Notes under the pieces: model-generated
Told to the model about the DNA's origin: nothing
The model's input: the letters and a program-made list of their open reading frames with translations, nothing else
Databases searched by the model: none
Origin: Bifidobacterium [indicum] DSM 20214 = LMG 11587
GTDB taxonomy: Bacteria > Actinomycetota > Actinomycetes > Actinomycetales > Bifidobacteriaceae
NCBI RefSeq assembly: GCF_000706765.1
Contig: NZ_CP006018.1
Location: forward strand, 372,001 to 436,000
Length of the DNA stretch: 64,000 nucleotides
Direction: 5' to 3'
Position numbers and translations under genes: made by a program
Part shown: positions 35,780-45,400 of the stretch, in pieces
Position numbering within the stretch: the first letter of the stretch is position 1
How the letters are laid out: every line of letters begins with the position of its first letter

Positions 35780-35849
35780 TGGAAAAGGGATTCTGGGTAA
35801 GGCACAGGGTAAAATAATCCAGGATCGAAACAGTGCGGAAAGGTGATCA

Positions 35850-37499
35850 ATGGCTGCGGCGGGGCAATCGGAATCTCTGCTTCCTGAGGGTAGTGGAGGC
35901 GTGGAAGAGGCTGAAACGGTAATCATGCAGCCCATCCAGGTTCCCCTGGCCGATGATCCGGTTGAGTACCAGGACGAAGAGCCGGTTGATCTGTTCGAGG
36001 ATGAGTCCGTCAGCCGGGTCTTCGGTGAGGCCACTGCCCGCACCTCCTGGTTCGGCACGCACAAGGCCATATGGATTACCCTGCTCCTGTTCCTCCTCCT
36101 CGCTGTGGTTCTTGTCGGTGGGTTCTTTGGCGCCCGTCAGTATTTCCAGGACAGAGTGGCTCCGGGGGTCAGTTTCGCTGGCCAGAGCATGATGGGCAAG
36201 GATGCCGATCAGGTCAGGAAGATCGTGGCCCAGAAGGTGCAGGACTCCAAGGTCGAACTGACCAGCCAGGGCAAGCCCTCGGTCACTGCCGGTCTGGAGG
36301 ATCTCGGTGTTTCCGTCAATCAGGAGCGCACCGTCAAGGAGCTCATGGGAAGCAAACGCGAAGGCGACTTCGAGCGGCTCAACCCCTTCCGTCGTGTGTC
36401 TGTACCCTTGGTTGCCGAAGACAACGAACTGGCGATGGACCGGTTCCTCACCGGGAGATTCATCGACGAGGGCAGTCGCTCCGTTCCCTCATTCATCGTC
36501 TTTGACGAGGGCCTGCATGCCTTCACGGTCCAGGAGGGGCGCGGAGGCAAGGCCCCCAAGCTGGAGCCCGTCGAGAAGGCGGTCTCTTCCCTGGTGCAGG
36601 AGCCTGGACATGAGGCCAGGGTTGCGGTCACATACCAGGACATCCCCATGCCCATCACCGTGGAAGTGGCTTCCAAGGTGGCGGGCGAAGCCAACCAGCG
36701 CATCGCCAAGGACCTGGTTATTCAGGCGACCGATAACGACAGTATGAGGATACCGGCTCCGACCGTGGCATCCTGGGTCAAGCCGGACACCGACCTGAAG
36801 CGGGGGACCATGAGCCTGGACTTCGACCAGGCCGCCATCTCAGGTTATCTGAGCCAGGAACTCCCCAAGGCGCTCGACCGGGAAATGGTGACGGCCGTCA
36901 ACGTCAAGAACACCAAGGGTGAGGTGGTGGCCGAGACCACCAAGGGTGTCGACGGGGTCAAGGTCAAGGACTTCGAAGCCACCGCCGACCAGGTCATCAA
37001 GGCGCTGAAGAGCGGGAACATGGATACCATCAAGGTCCAGGCCGATGTGACTCCTCACAAGGAGCAGACCAGGGTTGCCCGGTATGACGTTCCCGACGGC
37101 GATACCTGGATCGATGTGAATCTCTCCAACCAGACGGCCACCGTCTACCACGGCACCACCCCGGTCCAGACCTTCTTCATCTGCTCGGGTAAGCCCTTCG
37201 ATGGGGACGGCTCGGATACGGGTACCTTCTTCATCAACGTCCGGTATGCGATTCAGACCATGCGGGGGCCGGGCTACGTCTCGCCCGATGTTCGTTGGGT
37301 CTCCTATTACAACGGCAGCGAAGGCTTCCATACGGCCGCTTGGAACCATGGCGGCATTGCCACGGGCGACCCCACTCATTACGGCTCACACGGCTGCATC
37401 AACATGTATGAGCAGGATGCCAAGTGGATCTTCGACAACGCACCGGTCGGGACCATGGTCAAGGTCTGGGGAGAGGTTCCCCCGGGGCCGGTCCGTTAG
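35850..37499 (+). CDS. L,D-transpeptidase with peptidoglycan-binding domains
   Basis: Cell-wall cross-linking enzyme that forms 3-3 links or attaches proteins. The 549 residues have a cytoplasmic acidic head (1-70), one membrane segment (74-95), two repeats of a PG_binding_4-like region (about 105-370) and a C-terminal YkuD domain. The active site reads HYGSHGCINMYEQDA with Cys516 and His514, and an upstream His in AWNHGG. TWIDVNLSNQTATVYHG begins the catalytic domain. GGAAAGGTG precedes the ATG. It shares the window with a class A penicillin-binding protein and an Rpf-like enzyme, but not an operon. Confidence 0.93.
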   Translation: MAAAGQSESLLPEGSGGVEEAETVIMQPIQVPLADDPVEYQDEEPVDLFEDESVSRVFGEATARTSWFGTHKAIWITLLLFLLLAVVLVGGFFGARQYFQDRVAPGVSFAGQSMMGKDADQVRKIVAQKVQDSKVELTSQGKPSVTAGLEDLGVSVNQERTVKELMGSKREGDFERLNPFRRVSVPLVAEDNELAMDRFLTGRFIDEGSRSVPSFIVFDEGLHAFTVQEGRGGKAPKLEPVEKAVSSLVQEPGHEARVAVTYQDIPMPITVEVASKVAGEANQRIAKDLVIQATDNDSMRIPAPTVASWVKPDTDLKRGTMSLDFDQAAISGYLSQELPKALDREMVTAVNVKNTKGEVVAETTKGVDGVKVKDFEATADQVIKALKSGNMDTIKVQADVTPHKEQTRVARYDVPDGDTWIDVNLSNQTATVYHGTTPVQTFFICSGKPFDGDGSDTGTFFINVRYAIQTMRGPGYVSPDVRWVSYYNGSEGFHTAAWNHGGIATGDPTHYGSHGCINMYEQDAKWIFDNAPVGTMVKVWGEVPPGPVR

Positions 37500-37589
37500 G
37501 GGCCTCCTCCTATCTGGTCCCCGGTGGTCAAAGGACCATGGTCCGGGACCTGGCGGGCGGTTTATGCCTCGGCACATCCCGGAGCATAG

Positions 37590-37595
37590 TAGGCT
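37590..37595 (+). promoter_or_regulatory. -10 box of a predicted leaderless gcvH mRNA
   Basis: TAGGCT ends 7 nt before the gcvH ATG, and no Shine-Dalgarno sequence is present. Transcription would start at or next to the A of ATG. Confidence 0.5.
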
Positions 37596-37602
37596 TGGAC
37601 CC

Positions 37603-38016
37603 ATGAGTGAAGAGAACAGCGAAGGCACCGTCCGATTGGACGTGCCCGATCACCTGCAGTATTCCCCCGACCATGTCTGGATCGACGCCTCCCAGGACCC
37701 GGCTGTAATCGGCGTGACCGAATATGCGGCGGACCAGCTGGGCAACCTCGTCTTCCTTGACCTCCCCGAGACGGGCACCCAGGTCGAGGCCGGCGATGAG
37801 GTGGTGGAATTGGAATCATCCAAGGCCGTGGAGCCTGTGGTCTGCCCGGTTTCAGGAACCATAGCCTACGTGAATCGCTCCGCCTCGGACGATCCCGGTG
37901 TCATCAACTCCGATCCCTATGGGGAGGGGTGGATCATGAAGATGACCCTTGACGATGATGAGCCCGACCTGCTGACTGCCGACGAATACAGCAAGATGCT
38001 CAGGAAGTTGGGCTGA
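37603..38016 (+). CDS. gcvH: Glycine-cleavage H-like lipoyl carrier protein
   Basis: Small (137-residue) lipoyl-domain protein. The lipoylation site is Lys74 in VELESSKAVEPVVCPVSG. The H-protein features GVTEYAADQLGNLVFLDLPE and DPYGEGWIMKM are both present. No gcvT, gcvP or lpd gene lies nearby. Bifidobacteria are generally thought to lack a full glycine cleavage system and the lipoate-dependent 2-oxoacid dehydrogenases, so this carrier may serve another purpose. A lipoate ligase gene follows 6 kb downstream and probably modifies it. Confidence 0.92.
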   Translation: MSEENSEGTVRLDVPDHLQYSPDHVWIDASQDPAVIGVTEYAADQLGNLVFLDLPETGTQVEAGDEVVELESSKAVEPVVCPVSGTIAYVNRSASDDPGVINSDPYGEGWIMKMTLDDDEPDLLTADEYSKMLRKLG

Positions 38017-38043
38017 GTCAGGGCGTTTCTCACCCAGGAGGCA

Positions 38044-39249
38044 ATGGTGTCCGAGCGGGATAGTCGCAGGCCCTCTGAACAGGGAGGCCGGGGTGGCCCC
38101 TGGCAGGTCACCAGTGTCAGCACGGCCTTTGACGCTGCCGGTCCTGGCGAGCGCATCGAATCCAGACCGGCGCCGGTTCGTCTGGCCCGGCGTATCGTCA
38201 CAGGCCTCTTCGAGTTCTGGGTGGGCCTCTCAACCGGTTTGACCGGACGGATGGGTTGGTTCCCCCGGATACAGCCCTATGTGGGGTACGGGACCCAGGC
38301 TTATTCGCGCTTGATCTGCCGGACCGTGCTATCCGATAGTCAGGGCAGGTCGGACAGAGCGATGAGGGGGATACGGGAGCTGCTGACCGTCCCTGCCCCC
38401 AGGACCAGGGTCGCCTTGGCCATCGATCAGGTTCGTCTGGGCACGGTTCAGGTGGGGGACTCCGCCGTCTATGACGCGGTGGATCCCAGCCGGAACCAGA
38501 ACGGCGAATTCGTATTGTCGGATCGTTCCGGCTACCTGGACCTGGTCGCCGAACACCACCTGACGCCCGGCACTCACCAGGTCTCCTACAAGGTGCAGGG
38601 GCGGCCGACCGTCACGGCGCCCCTCTACATCATCCCTCCCGAGGCACGATTCGGAGTCATCTCGGATGTGGACGACACCATCATGGTCAGCCAGGTGCCC
38701 ACCCACTGGAAGGCCGCCTGGAACTTCCTTCTTTCCGACCCTCACAATCGCTCCTCGGTGGCGGGGATGTCGGTCTTCTACAACCGGATCCATGATCTGG
38801 ACCCTTCGGCGCCCTTCTTCTATCTTTCGGCCTCGCCCTGGAATGTTGAGGGCGCCATCCGGGGCTTCATCCGTGACCACGGCTTCCCCTCCGGGCCGCT
38901 TCTCCTACGAGATCTGGATCCCAGACCCAAGACCTTCGTGCCCTCCATCGTTCAGCACAAGATGGAGTTCATCCACCAGCTGATGGCCGACTTCCCCCAT
39001 ATGCGCTTCGTCCTTATAGGTGACGACGGACAGAGCGACCCCACCACCTTCGCCGAGGTGGTCCACCGCTATCCGGGCAGGGTCCTGGCCATAGGCATCC
39101 GCCAGCTCAGCCCGGGGGAATCGGGTCTGGGCATCATCAACCGAACCTCCTCCCAGCCTGCACCGGAGACCGGCGTACCGGTCTTCTACGGTACGACCGG
39201 GGTCAACCTGATGCGGACCATGTTGCCCTACCTGGCCGCCAACCACTGA
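38044..39249 (+). CDS. APP1-like (DUF2183) phosphatidate phosphatase-domain protein
   Basis: A 401-residue protein related to the catalytic domain of yeast App1. The HAD-type nucleophile motif is DVDDT (208-212) in VISDVDDTIMVSQ; later come SASPWN and LIGDDGQSDP, matching HAD motifs II and IV. An N-terminal beta-rich region of ~190 residues precedes it. No signal peptide is obvious. Known relatives dephosphorylate phosphatidate, but the bacterial substrate is unproven. AGGAGG (38035-38040) gives a clear ribosome site. It follows gcvH by 27 bp and may be cotranscribed. Confidence 0.82.
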   Translation: MVSERDSRRPSEQGGRGGPWQVTSVSTAFDAAGPGERIESRPAPVRLARRIVTGLFEFWVGLSTGLTGRMGWFPRIQPYVGYGTQAYSRLICRTVLSDSQGRSDRAMRGIRELLTVPAPRTRVALAIDQVRLGTVQVGDSAVYDAVDPSRNQNGEFVLSDRSGYLDLVAEHHLTPGTHQVSYKVQGRPTVTAPLYIIPPEARFGVISDVDDTIMVSQVPTHWKAAWNFLLSDPHNRSSVAGMSVFYNRIHDLDPSAPFFYLSASPWNVEGAIRGFIRDHGFPSGPLLLRDLDPRPKTFVPSIVQHKMEFIHQLMADFPHMRFVLIGDDGQSDPTTFAEVVHRYPGRVLAIGIRQLSPGESGLGIINRTSSQPAPETGVPVFYGTTGVNLMRTMLPYLAANH

Positions 39250-39333
39250 GCGCCCTGTCCTTGTTCGGGCCCTATGCCCGATACCATCACATCCCCGGCC
39301 GTCAATCCAGGCCGCGGGTGTTCAGGTTCCGGC

Positions 39334-39339
39334 TATAAT
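39334..39339 (+). promoter_or_regulatory. Perfect TATAAT -10 box 6 nt before the S9 peptidase ATG
   Basis: TATAAT ends 6 nt before ATG 39346, and no ribosome site is present. This is the classic layout of a leaderless transcript. Confidence 0.6.
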
Positions 39340-39345
39340 CGCCCC

Positions 39346-41857
39346 ATGAGCTTTTCGGCAAGTGATTGCAACGATTCTCCCGATACCATCCCGACTGTTC
39401 CCAGGGCATTCGCCGAGGCGACCCGACGGAGCTTTCACGGCGACCTCTTCGAGGACCCATACGAGTGGATGAGGCAGAAGGAGGACCCGCGCACCCGGCA
39501 AGTATGTGGAGCAGGAGAACCAGTACTGCCAGGAGAGGTTGAGTCATCTTGCCGGGTTGCGCCGGACCCTCCTGGACGAGTTCAAGGCCCGGGTGCAGGA
39601 GACCGACATGTCGGTGCCTACCCGAATCCAGGGCTACTGGTACTTCGGCAGAACACTGGAGGGGAGTCAGTACGGCCTTCAGTGCCGCCTGCCCGTCAGG
39701 GGCGATGATGACTGGGATCCGCCTCTGATCGATAAGGGAAGCGCCCCGGGTTCCCTGCCGGGGGAGGAGATCATCTTCGACGCCAACAAGGAATCCCAGG
39801 GCCATGACTTCTTCGCCCTGGGTTGCCTGGACCTGAGCAGGGACGGAAGGTGGATGCTCTACGGGCTGGATACCAGCGGGAACGAGCGTTATGACCTGCG
39901 CATCCGAGACCTCTCCACCGGCAAGGACCTGCCTGACCGGATCGACCAGGTGTCGTCCGGGGCCGTACTGACACCCGATGGGAAGTGGGTCTTCTACACC
40001 ACCGTGGACCAGGCCTGGAGGCCCTGTGCCGTGTGGCGTCACCAGGTCGGGCAACCCCGGGATGAGGACGTCCGGGTCTTCGAAGAACCCGACCAACGCT
40101 TCTGGGTGGGCCTGGGCCTGAGCTTTGACGAGGCCAGTCTGATGATCGGATCCTCATCCAAGACCACCAGCGAGGTCCTCATGCTCTCCCTGGAGGACCC
40201 GACCGGTGACTTCGTTCCCTTCATCCCCCGCCAGGACGGGGTCGAGTACGATGTGAGCCTGAGCCGCCTGGAGGGGGCCGGGCCCGATGGGGAGGACCTT
40301 CCGGTTGCGGTGGTCTACCACAATGTGCTGAACCCGAATTTCCAAGTCGATCTGATCGATATGAGCCGGACCAAGCCGCCCTACCACCTTGGTCAGGGGG
40401 TCTGCATCGCCCAGGGCAGCCCGTATGGGTGTGAACAGGGAGGGGCTGATGCGGGCCAATCCCCGGATACGCCCTATCGGAACCCTGCAAACCCGGCCAT
40501 TCTCCAGGGCGCTCGCGGACTGGGCATCGAGGGCATGGGCATCCACCGCAGTTTTGTGGTCATGACCTACCGGGCCGACAGCCTGCCCCGCCTTGCGGTG
40601 ATTCCCAAGGAGGAGGCCATCGAGGACCTTCGTGCCGGTCGTCCCTGGCGCTTCCGCCAGGTGGTTCCCGGGCAGGGCCTGTTGGACCATGCCGATCGGG
40701 GAAGCGGTCAGGGCAGGGTCTACAGCATCGCCTCATCCGACAACCCCTCCTACGAAGCCCCCACCATGCGGTACATCTTCAGCAGCTATACGGTTCCATC
40801 GGAGCTGCATGAGATGGATCCGGCAACGGGCGCCGACCGGCTCCTTAAACGGGCCGAGGTCCTGGGTGATTTCGACCCGGACAGGTATGCCGAACGTCGC
40901 CTTTGGGTGGATGTGCGAGACGGTGCCAGGGTGCCCGTCTCCCTGGTCTGGCGGCGGGGGATGGTCCCTGCCTTGGATGCCGATGGAAGGACCGGTCTGG
41001 ATGATGAGGTCATCCCGGCGCCGTCCGATCCCGGCCGTCTGCCCTGGCCCGGCGACGAGGCCTCCACCTCCCGGAGTCTGCAGGGCGGATCGCCCATGTT
41101 CATCACCGGGTACGGGGCCTACGAGATAAGCTCCGATCCTGGTTTCTCGACTGGCCGCCTGAGTCTCCTGGACAGGGGTGTGCTTTATGCCGTCCCACAC
41201 GTGCGGGGCGGGGGAGAGATGGGGCGGGCCTGGTACGAGCAGGGTCGCAGACTCCAGAAGAGGCATACCTTCGAGGACTTCATCGACGTAACGGCCGCCC
41301 TGCAGGCCAAGGGGTGGGCTGACCCGCTCCATACGGTGGCGAACGGCGGTTCGGCTGGCGGTCTTCTCATGGGTGCCGTGGCCAACATGGCTCCCCAGCT
41401 CTATGCCGGGATCGAGGCCGATGTGCCATTTGTGGATGCCCTGACCAGCATCCTGGACCCGGACCTTCCCCTGACCGTGACCGAGTGGGACGAGTGGGGG
41501 GACCCCCTGCACGACCCGGAGGTCTACCGGTACATGAAGTCCTATTCTCCCTATGAGAACGTCCAGAACGCCGACGAGCGCATCCGCGACCATGGCACCG
41601 GGCACTTCCCGGCCATCCTGATCACCACCTCCATGAACGACACCCGCGTGCTCTACGTGGAACCGCTCAAGTGGGTGGCCAGGCTCCAGGAGCCTCGTGT
41701 CGGTGCGGACGCCCTGATCAAGGTCGAGGTGGAGGCCGGGCACGGGGGAATCAGCGGGCGCTACAGGCAATGGGAGGAACTGGCGTTCGAGAATGCCTGG
41801 TGCCTGTCCATCATGGTTCCCGATCAAACCCCTGTCCGGGATTCGGTATCTTCCTGA
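39346..41857 (+). pseudogene. ptrB: Prolyl-oligopeptidase family (S9A, oligopeptidase B-like) with a +1 frameshift
   Basis: Serine peptidase cleaving after basic residues in short peptides. The N-terminus (MSFSASDCNDS ... DPYEWMRQKEDPRTR) is in one frame from ATG 39346; the rest (YVEQENQYCQERL ... to 41857) is in another. The frames meet at 39497-39499 (CGGC); removing one G gives the expected family text DPRTRKYVEQEN. The remainder is intact over ~780 codons. It includes nucleophile Ser (codon 41351, GGSAGG), Asp (codon 41639, MNDTRV) and His (codon 41741, EAGHGG). So either a very recent mutation or a sequencing error. No slippery heptamer for programmed frameshifting was seen. Confidence 0.85.
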
Positions 41858-41878
41858 GACGGCCCCGGTGCCCTTATC

Positions 41879-41884
41879 TATGCT
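41879..41884 (+). promoter_or_regulatory. -10 box of a predicted leaderless leuB mRNA
   Basis: TATGCT ends 6 nt before ATG 41891; no Shine-Dalgarno sequence is present. Confidence 0.5.
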
Positions 41885-41890
41885 CGGAAT

Positions 41891-42934
41891 ATGAGCGATA
41901 CGAAGAAACAGACCTATCACATTGCCGTCATTCCGGGAGACGGCATCGGCAAGGAGATCGTCCCCGAGGCCCAGGCGGTTCTGGAGAAGGTGACCGAGGG
42001 GCGGGCGAACTTCGAATATGTTGATTTCGACCTTGGTGCCGAGCGCTACCTGCGTGACGGGGCCATCCTGCCGGACGAGGAACTGGAGAGGCTCAAGCAG
42101 CAGGATGCCATACTCCTGGGGGCCATCGGTGATCCCCGGATCAAGGCGGGCATCCTGGAGCGGGGTCTTCTGCTCAAGATGCGGTTTGAACTCGATCAGT
42201 ATGTGAATCTGCGTCCTTCCAAGTTGTACAAGGGTGTGGTCTCGCCCCTGGCCGATCCTGGCGACATCGACTTCGTCGTGGTTCGCGAGGGGACGGAGGG
42301 CCTTTATGCCGGCGCCGGCGGTTCCGTCCGCCGCGGCACCCCCCAGGAGGTGGCCACCGAGGTTTCCATCAACACCGCTTTCGGGGCGGAGAGGGTCGTC
42401 CGTTATGCCTACAAGCTGGCCATGAAGCGGCGCAGGAAGCTGACCCTGGTTCACAAGAAGAACGTTCTGACCAATGCCGGTGACATGTGGCAACGCCTGG
42501 TTGACCAGGTGGGGGAGGAGTACCCCGAGGTGGAGCGTGAGTACCTGCACGTCGATGCCTCGACCATCTTCCTGGTGACCGAGCCGAGCCGTTTCGACGT
42601 GATTGTGACCGACAACCTCTTCGGTGACATCCTTACGGACGAGGCCGGAGCCGTGGTGGGCGGCGTGGGCTACTCCGCCTCGGGCTGCATCAACGCCAGC
42701 AACACCTACCCGTCCATGTTCGAACCCATCCACGGGTCCGCTCCCGACATTGCCGGCAAGGGGATCGCCAACCCCACGGCCGCCATCCTGTCGGCCGCGA
42801 TGCTGCTTGACCATCTGGGCTTCGACCAGGAAGCGGACAGAATCAACAAGGCCGTTGAGGACGACATCGCAGAGCTGGGGGCAACAAGCCGCTCCACCAG
42901 CCGGATCGGAAAGGACATCCTGGGCAGATTGTGA
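41891..42934 (+). CDS. leuB: 3-isopropylmalate dehydrogenase
   Basis: NAD-dependent oxidative decarboxylase of leucine synthesis. The 347-residue product keeps the N-terminal [13 protein letters not shown], the substrate-binding arginines around [29 protein letters not shown], the catalytic Lys in HKKNVL, the metal-binding [13 protein letters not shown] and the cofactor loop [18 protein letters not shown]. It is the compact actinobacterial type. No other leu genes are adjacent. Confidence 0.93.
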   Translation: MSDTKKQTYHIAVIPGDGIGKEIVPEAQAVLEKVTEGRANFEYVDFDLGAERYLRDGAILPDEELERLKQQDAILLGAIGDPRIKAGILERGLLLKMRFELDQYVNLRPSKLYKGVVSPLADPGDIDFVVVREGTEGLYAGAGGSVRRGTPQEVATEVSINTAFGAERVVRYAYKLAMKRRRKLTLVHKKNVLTNAGDMWQRLVDQVGEEYPEVEREYLHVDASTIFLVTEPSRFDVIVTDNLFGDILTDEAGAVVGGVGYSASGCINASNTYPSMFEPIHGSAPDIAGKGIANPTAAILSAAMLLDHLGFDQEADRINKAVEDDIAELGATSRSTSRIGKDILGRL

Positions 42935-42973
42935 GTCATTTCGCCCCTTGCAGGGCTTTTAGGGACTCTGGTC

Positions 42974-42979
42974 TACTCT
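42974..42979 (+). promoter_or_regulatory. -10 box of a predicted leaderless mRNA for the TM2 protein
   Basis: TACTCT ends 7 nt before ATG 42987; no Shine-Dalgarno sequence is present. The preceding GCCC-N6-GGGC-TTTT (42943-42960) may be a weak leuB terminator. Confidence 0.5.
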
Positions 42980-42986
42980 TGAGAAC

Positions 42987-44054
42987 ATGACTATGGACGA
43001 TTATCGGCAATTCGCAGACGATGACCCCCAGGCCAGGACCGGTTGGTCAGGCACCGACGGACAGGAGGGACCGAATCCTGCTGGGGCGCAGATCCCCCAG
43101 TCTTCGCCCGATTCAAACCCGTCGCCCTCCTCCCAGTACCCGCAGGATGGCCAGACGAGCCAGCAATTCATGCAGATGCCGGTGGAGCCGCAGCCGTCCT
43201 CGAATGAAACGACCGTCACTCCTTCATATGGGCAACAGTATGGCGATCAACCCTCCAGCCAGCCTGATGTGAGTATGGGGCAGGGTGCAACCCCTGCTTT
43301 CCCCTCACAGGGCAATCAGGCAGGTGCGACCACGGCCCAGTCCTACGGTGTGCCGGCCTCCGGGCCGCAGTCGGCCCCGGCGCAGTCTTATGCCGGCCAG
43401 CCTTATGGCTCTGCGGCCTATGGTGCGCAGCCTGGTGAAGGGCAGCCGTATGGAACCGGGGCGTATCCGACGCAATCCAGCGGCGCACAGGCTTATGATG
43501 GCCGCTCGTATGGCTCGCAACCATACGGACAGTCCAACCAGCCCTGGTCGGATCCGGCTCAGCCGTATGCAACTCAGCAATACCCGGCTCAGCAATACCC
43601 GGCTCAGCAATATCCTGCCCAGCAGTACGCAGCACAGCCTTATGCCGGTCAGCAATATCCGGCCCAACAGCAGTACGGCGCGCAGCAGTATCAGCAGAAT
43701 CAACAGTACGGAACCGGATATGCTCCGGCCTACCAGGCACCTGCCAATCCCGGGTACGCCCCTCCGACCTATGTGCAGCCGGTTCCACCCCTGGCCAATC
43801 CCGCTCGCCACTCACGCTTGGCCGCCGGCCTGCTCAGCATCTTCCTCGGCGTCTTCGGTGTAGGGAACTTCTACCTTGGTCATACAGGCAAGGGCATGGC
43901 GCAGCTCATGATTACCCTGATCGGGTTTTTCTTCTTCTTCCTCGGTCCGTTCATCTCCAGCGTCTGGAGCCTGATTGAGGGAATACTGATTCTGGTTTCC
44001 TCGCCCGGATCAAAATGGCATCGTGACGGCTACGGACAGGAGCTGACCGATTAA
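42987..44054 (+). CDS. TM2-domain protein with long Gln/Tyr/Pro-rich low-complexity region
   Basis: A 355-residue protein. Residues 1-270 are disordered-looking, rich in Q, Y, P, A and G with repeats of QYPAQ, AQPYG and similar. The C-terminal ~85 residues are a TM2 domain: two membrane segments around GVFGVGNFYLGHTGKGMAQL and a second helix with FFFFFLGPF. TM2 proteins are small membrane proteins of unclear role. The Q/Y/P-rich region recalls phase-separating or scaffold regions; that is only a comparison. The stop overlaps the lipoate ligase ATG by one base, so the two genes are coupled. Confidence 0.88.
   Translation: MTMDDYRQFADDDPQARTGWSGTDGQEGPNPAGAQIPQSSPDSNPSPSSQYPQDGQTSQQFMQMPVEPQPSSNETTVTPSYGQQYGDQPSSQPDVSMGQGATPAFPSQGNQAGATTAQSYGVPASGPQSAPAQSYAGQPYGSAAYGAQPGEGQPYGTGAYPTQSSGAQAYDGRSYGSQPYGQSNQPWSDPAQPYATQQYPAQQYPAQQYPAQQYAAQPYAGQQYPAQQQYGAQQYQQNQQYGTGYAPAYQAPANPGYAPPTYVQPVPPLANPARHSRLAAGLLSIFLGVFGVGNFYLGHTGKGMAQLMITLIGFFFFFLGPFISSVWSLIEGILILVSSPGSKWHRDGYGQELTD
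43575..43635 (+). repeat. 15-bp tandem repeat encoding QYPAQ
   Basis: About four consecutive near-identical 15-bp units (CAATACCCGGCTCAG type) lie in the low-complexity region of the TM2 gene, drifting at the 3' end. Copy-number change would keep the frame. Confidence 0.8.
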
Positions 44055-45295
44055 TGCCGTCTGTCCTTCGGGGGGAGTGCAAGGAGCCCGGTGGGAAACT
44101 GGTGGCGGTCGCCCTGCAGCTTGGACGGACGTCCGACGGGCGTCCCTGTCTGGATTCCTGCAGGATCGACGGTGACTTCTTCATCGATTACCGTTCGGAT
44201 GGTCGGACCTCTGATGGGCTTCTGACCGCCCTGGAGTCCGCCATGATGAAGATGCGGCTGCCCCTGGATCCCGACTATGCAAGGACCACCCTCGATGCGG
44301 TCATGGACAGGCACGATGCCGAACGGATCCTGGGCATATCCTCGCCTTCCCTGGTCACGGCCATGACCAGGGCCCTTCCATCCGAGCAGGTCCGAAGCGG
44401 GAATGCCGACATGGCCGCCGTACCCGAGGGGAGCTTGACCGATACCGATTCCGGCAGGCGAGGCTGTGAAGCCGATGATGCGGATACCGGTTTGGATGAA
44501 GCCCTGAGACGATGGGCGGAACTGGACCTGACCGTCGTCAAGGATCGTCCGCGAGACCCGGCCATGCAGATGGCGATGGACCAGGCCCTGGCCGAGTCCG
44601 TGGCAGATGGCACGCAACCTCCCACCCTCCGCATCTGGCAGTGGTCGGCCCCTGCCGTGGTGCTGGGACGTTTCCAATCCCTTGCCAACGAGGTCCATCC
44701 GGACCGGGCCAGGAAGTCTGGATTCACCGTGGTCAGGCGCTGCACGGGCGGAGGTGCCATGTTCGTCGAGCCTGACAGGGTCATCACATACTCCCTGTAT
44801 GTGCCCGCCTCGTTCGTACGCGGTCTGGATCCGATTCGGTCCTACCGCCTATGCGACCTCTGGCTGATTCGCGCATTGCGAGCCCAGGGAATCGAGGCCG
44901 GCTGGGAGGGACTCAACGACATCGCCTCACCCAGGGGCAAGATGGGTGGCGCCTCCCAGCGCCGTTTCCCGGGTAGGGGAGGCGGTCCGGGCGGGCTCCT
45001 CCACCATGTGACCCTCTCATACTCGATTGATGCCGAACTGATGGTTCGGATTCTGAACACCTCCCAGGAAAAAATCAGCGACAAGGCCGTGCAATCGGCC
45101 AAAAGCCGGGTGGATCCGATTGGGAGGCAGACCGGTCTGGGCCGCATGGCCCTGGTCAATGGAATCCTGCGGACCCTCACAACCCTGGCGGGAAGCGTGA
45201 GCATGGGGGAGCCTGGCCATGGCCTGGAGGAGAGAGCCGCCCGACTTGCCGAGGAACGATACCTCCGACCTGGTTGGACAGGAGTCATCGAATGA
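44054..45295 (+). CDS. lplA: Lipoate-protein ligase A family, accessory domain at the N-terminus
   Basis: Attaches lipoate (or octanoate) to lipoyl domains. The 413-residue protein starts with an accessory-type domain (about 1-110; PGGKLVAVALQL ... IDGDFFIDY), which in E. coli LplA lies at the C-terminus, followed by a linker and the catalytic domain (about 170-410). Catalytic motifs: RRCTGGGA (228-235), NDIASPRGKMGGASQRR with Lys296 as the lipoate-AMP site. The order is thus swapped relative to E. coli. ATG 44054 overlaps the TM2 gene stop; AGGAG lies 11 nt upstream. The only lipoyl acceptor in the window is the GcvH-like protein. Confidence 0.87.
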   Translation: MPSVLRGECKEPGGKLVAVALQLGRTSDGRPCLDSCRIDGDFFIDYRSDGRTSDGLLTALESAMMKMRLPLDPDYARTTLDAVMDRHDAERILGISSPSLVTAMTRALPSEQVRSGNADMAAVPEGSLTDTDSGRRGCEADDADTGLDEALRRWAELDLTVVKDRPRDPAMQMAMDQALAESVADGTQPPTLRIWQWSAPAVVLGRFQSLANEVHPDRARKSGFTVVRRCTGGGAMFVEPDRVITYSLYVPASFVRGLDPIRSYRLCDLWLIRALRAQGIEAGWEGLNDIASPRGKMGGASQRRFPGRGGGPGGLLHHVTLSYSIDAELMVRILNTSQEKISDKAVQSAKSRVDPIGRQTGLGRMALVNGILRTLTTLAGSVSMGEPGHGLEERAARLAEERYLRPGWTGVIE

Positions 45296-45302
45296 GTGTG
45301 TC

Positions 45303-45308
45303 TATAAT
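45303..45308 (+). promoter_or_regulatory. TATAAT box upstream of the Crp-family gene
   Basis: A perfect TATAAT about 92 bp before ATG 45401. No good -35 partner at 16-18 bp was found. Confidence 0.4.
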
Positions 45309-45400
45309 CATTGACAGCCAGTCAGGTGTACCCATTGCCAGCGTCCGTCCAGGTGCGAGGTCGATGACGACTTGCCCGGTGGTGCAAGAAGGAGTGAAGT

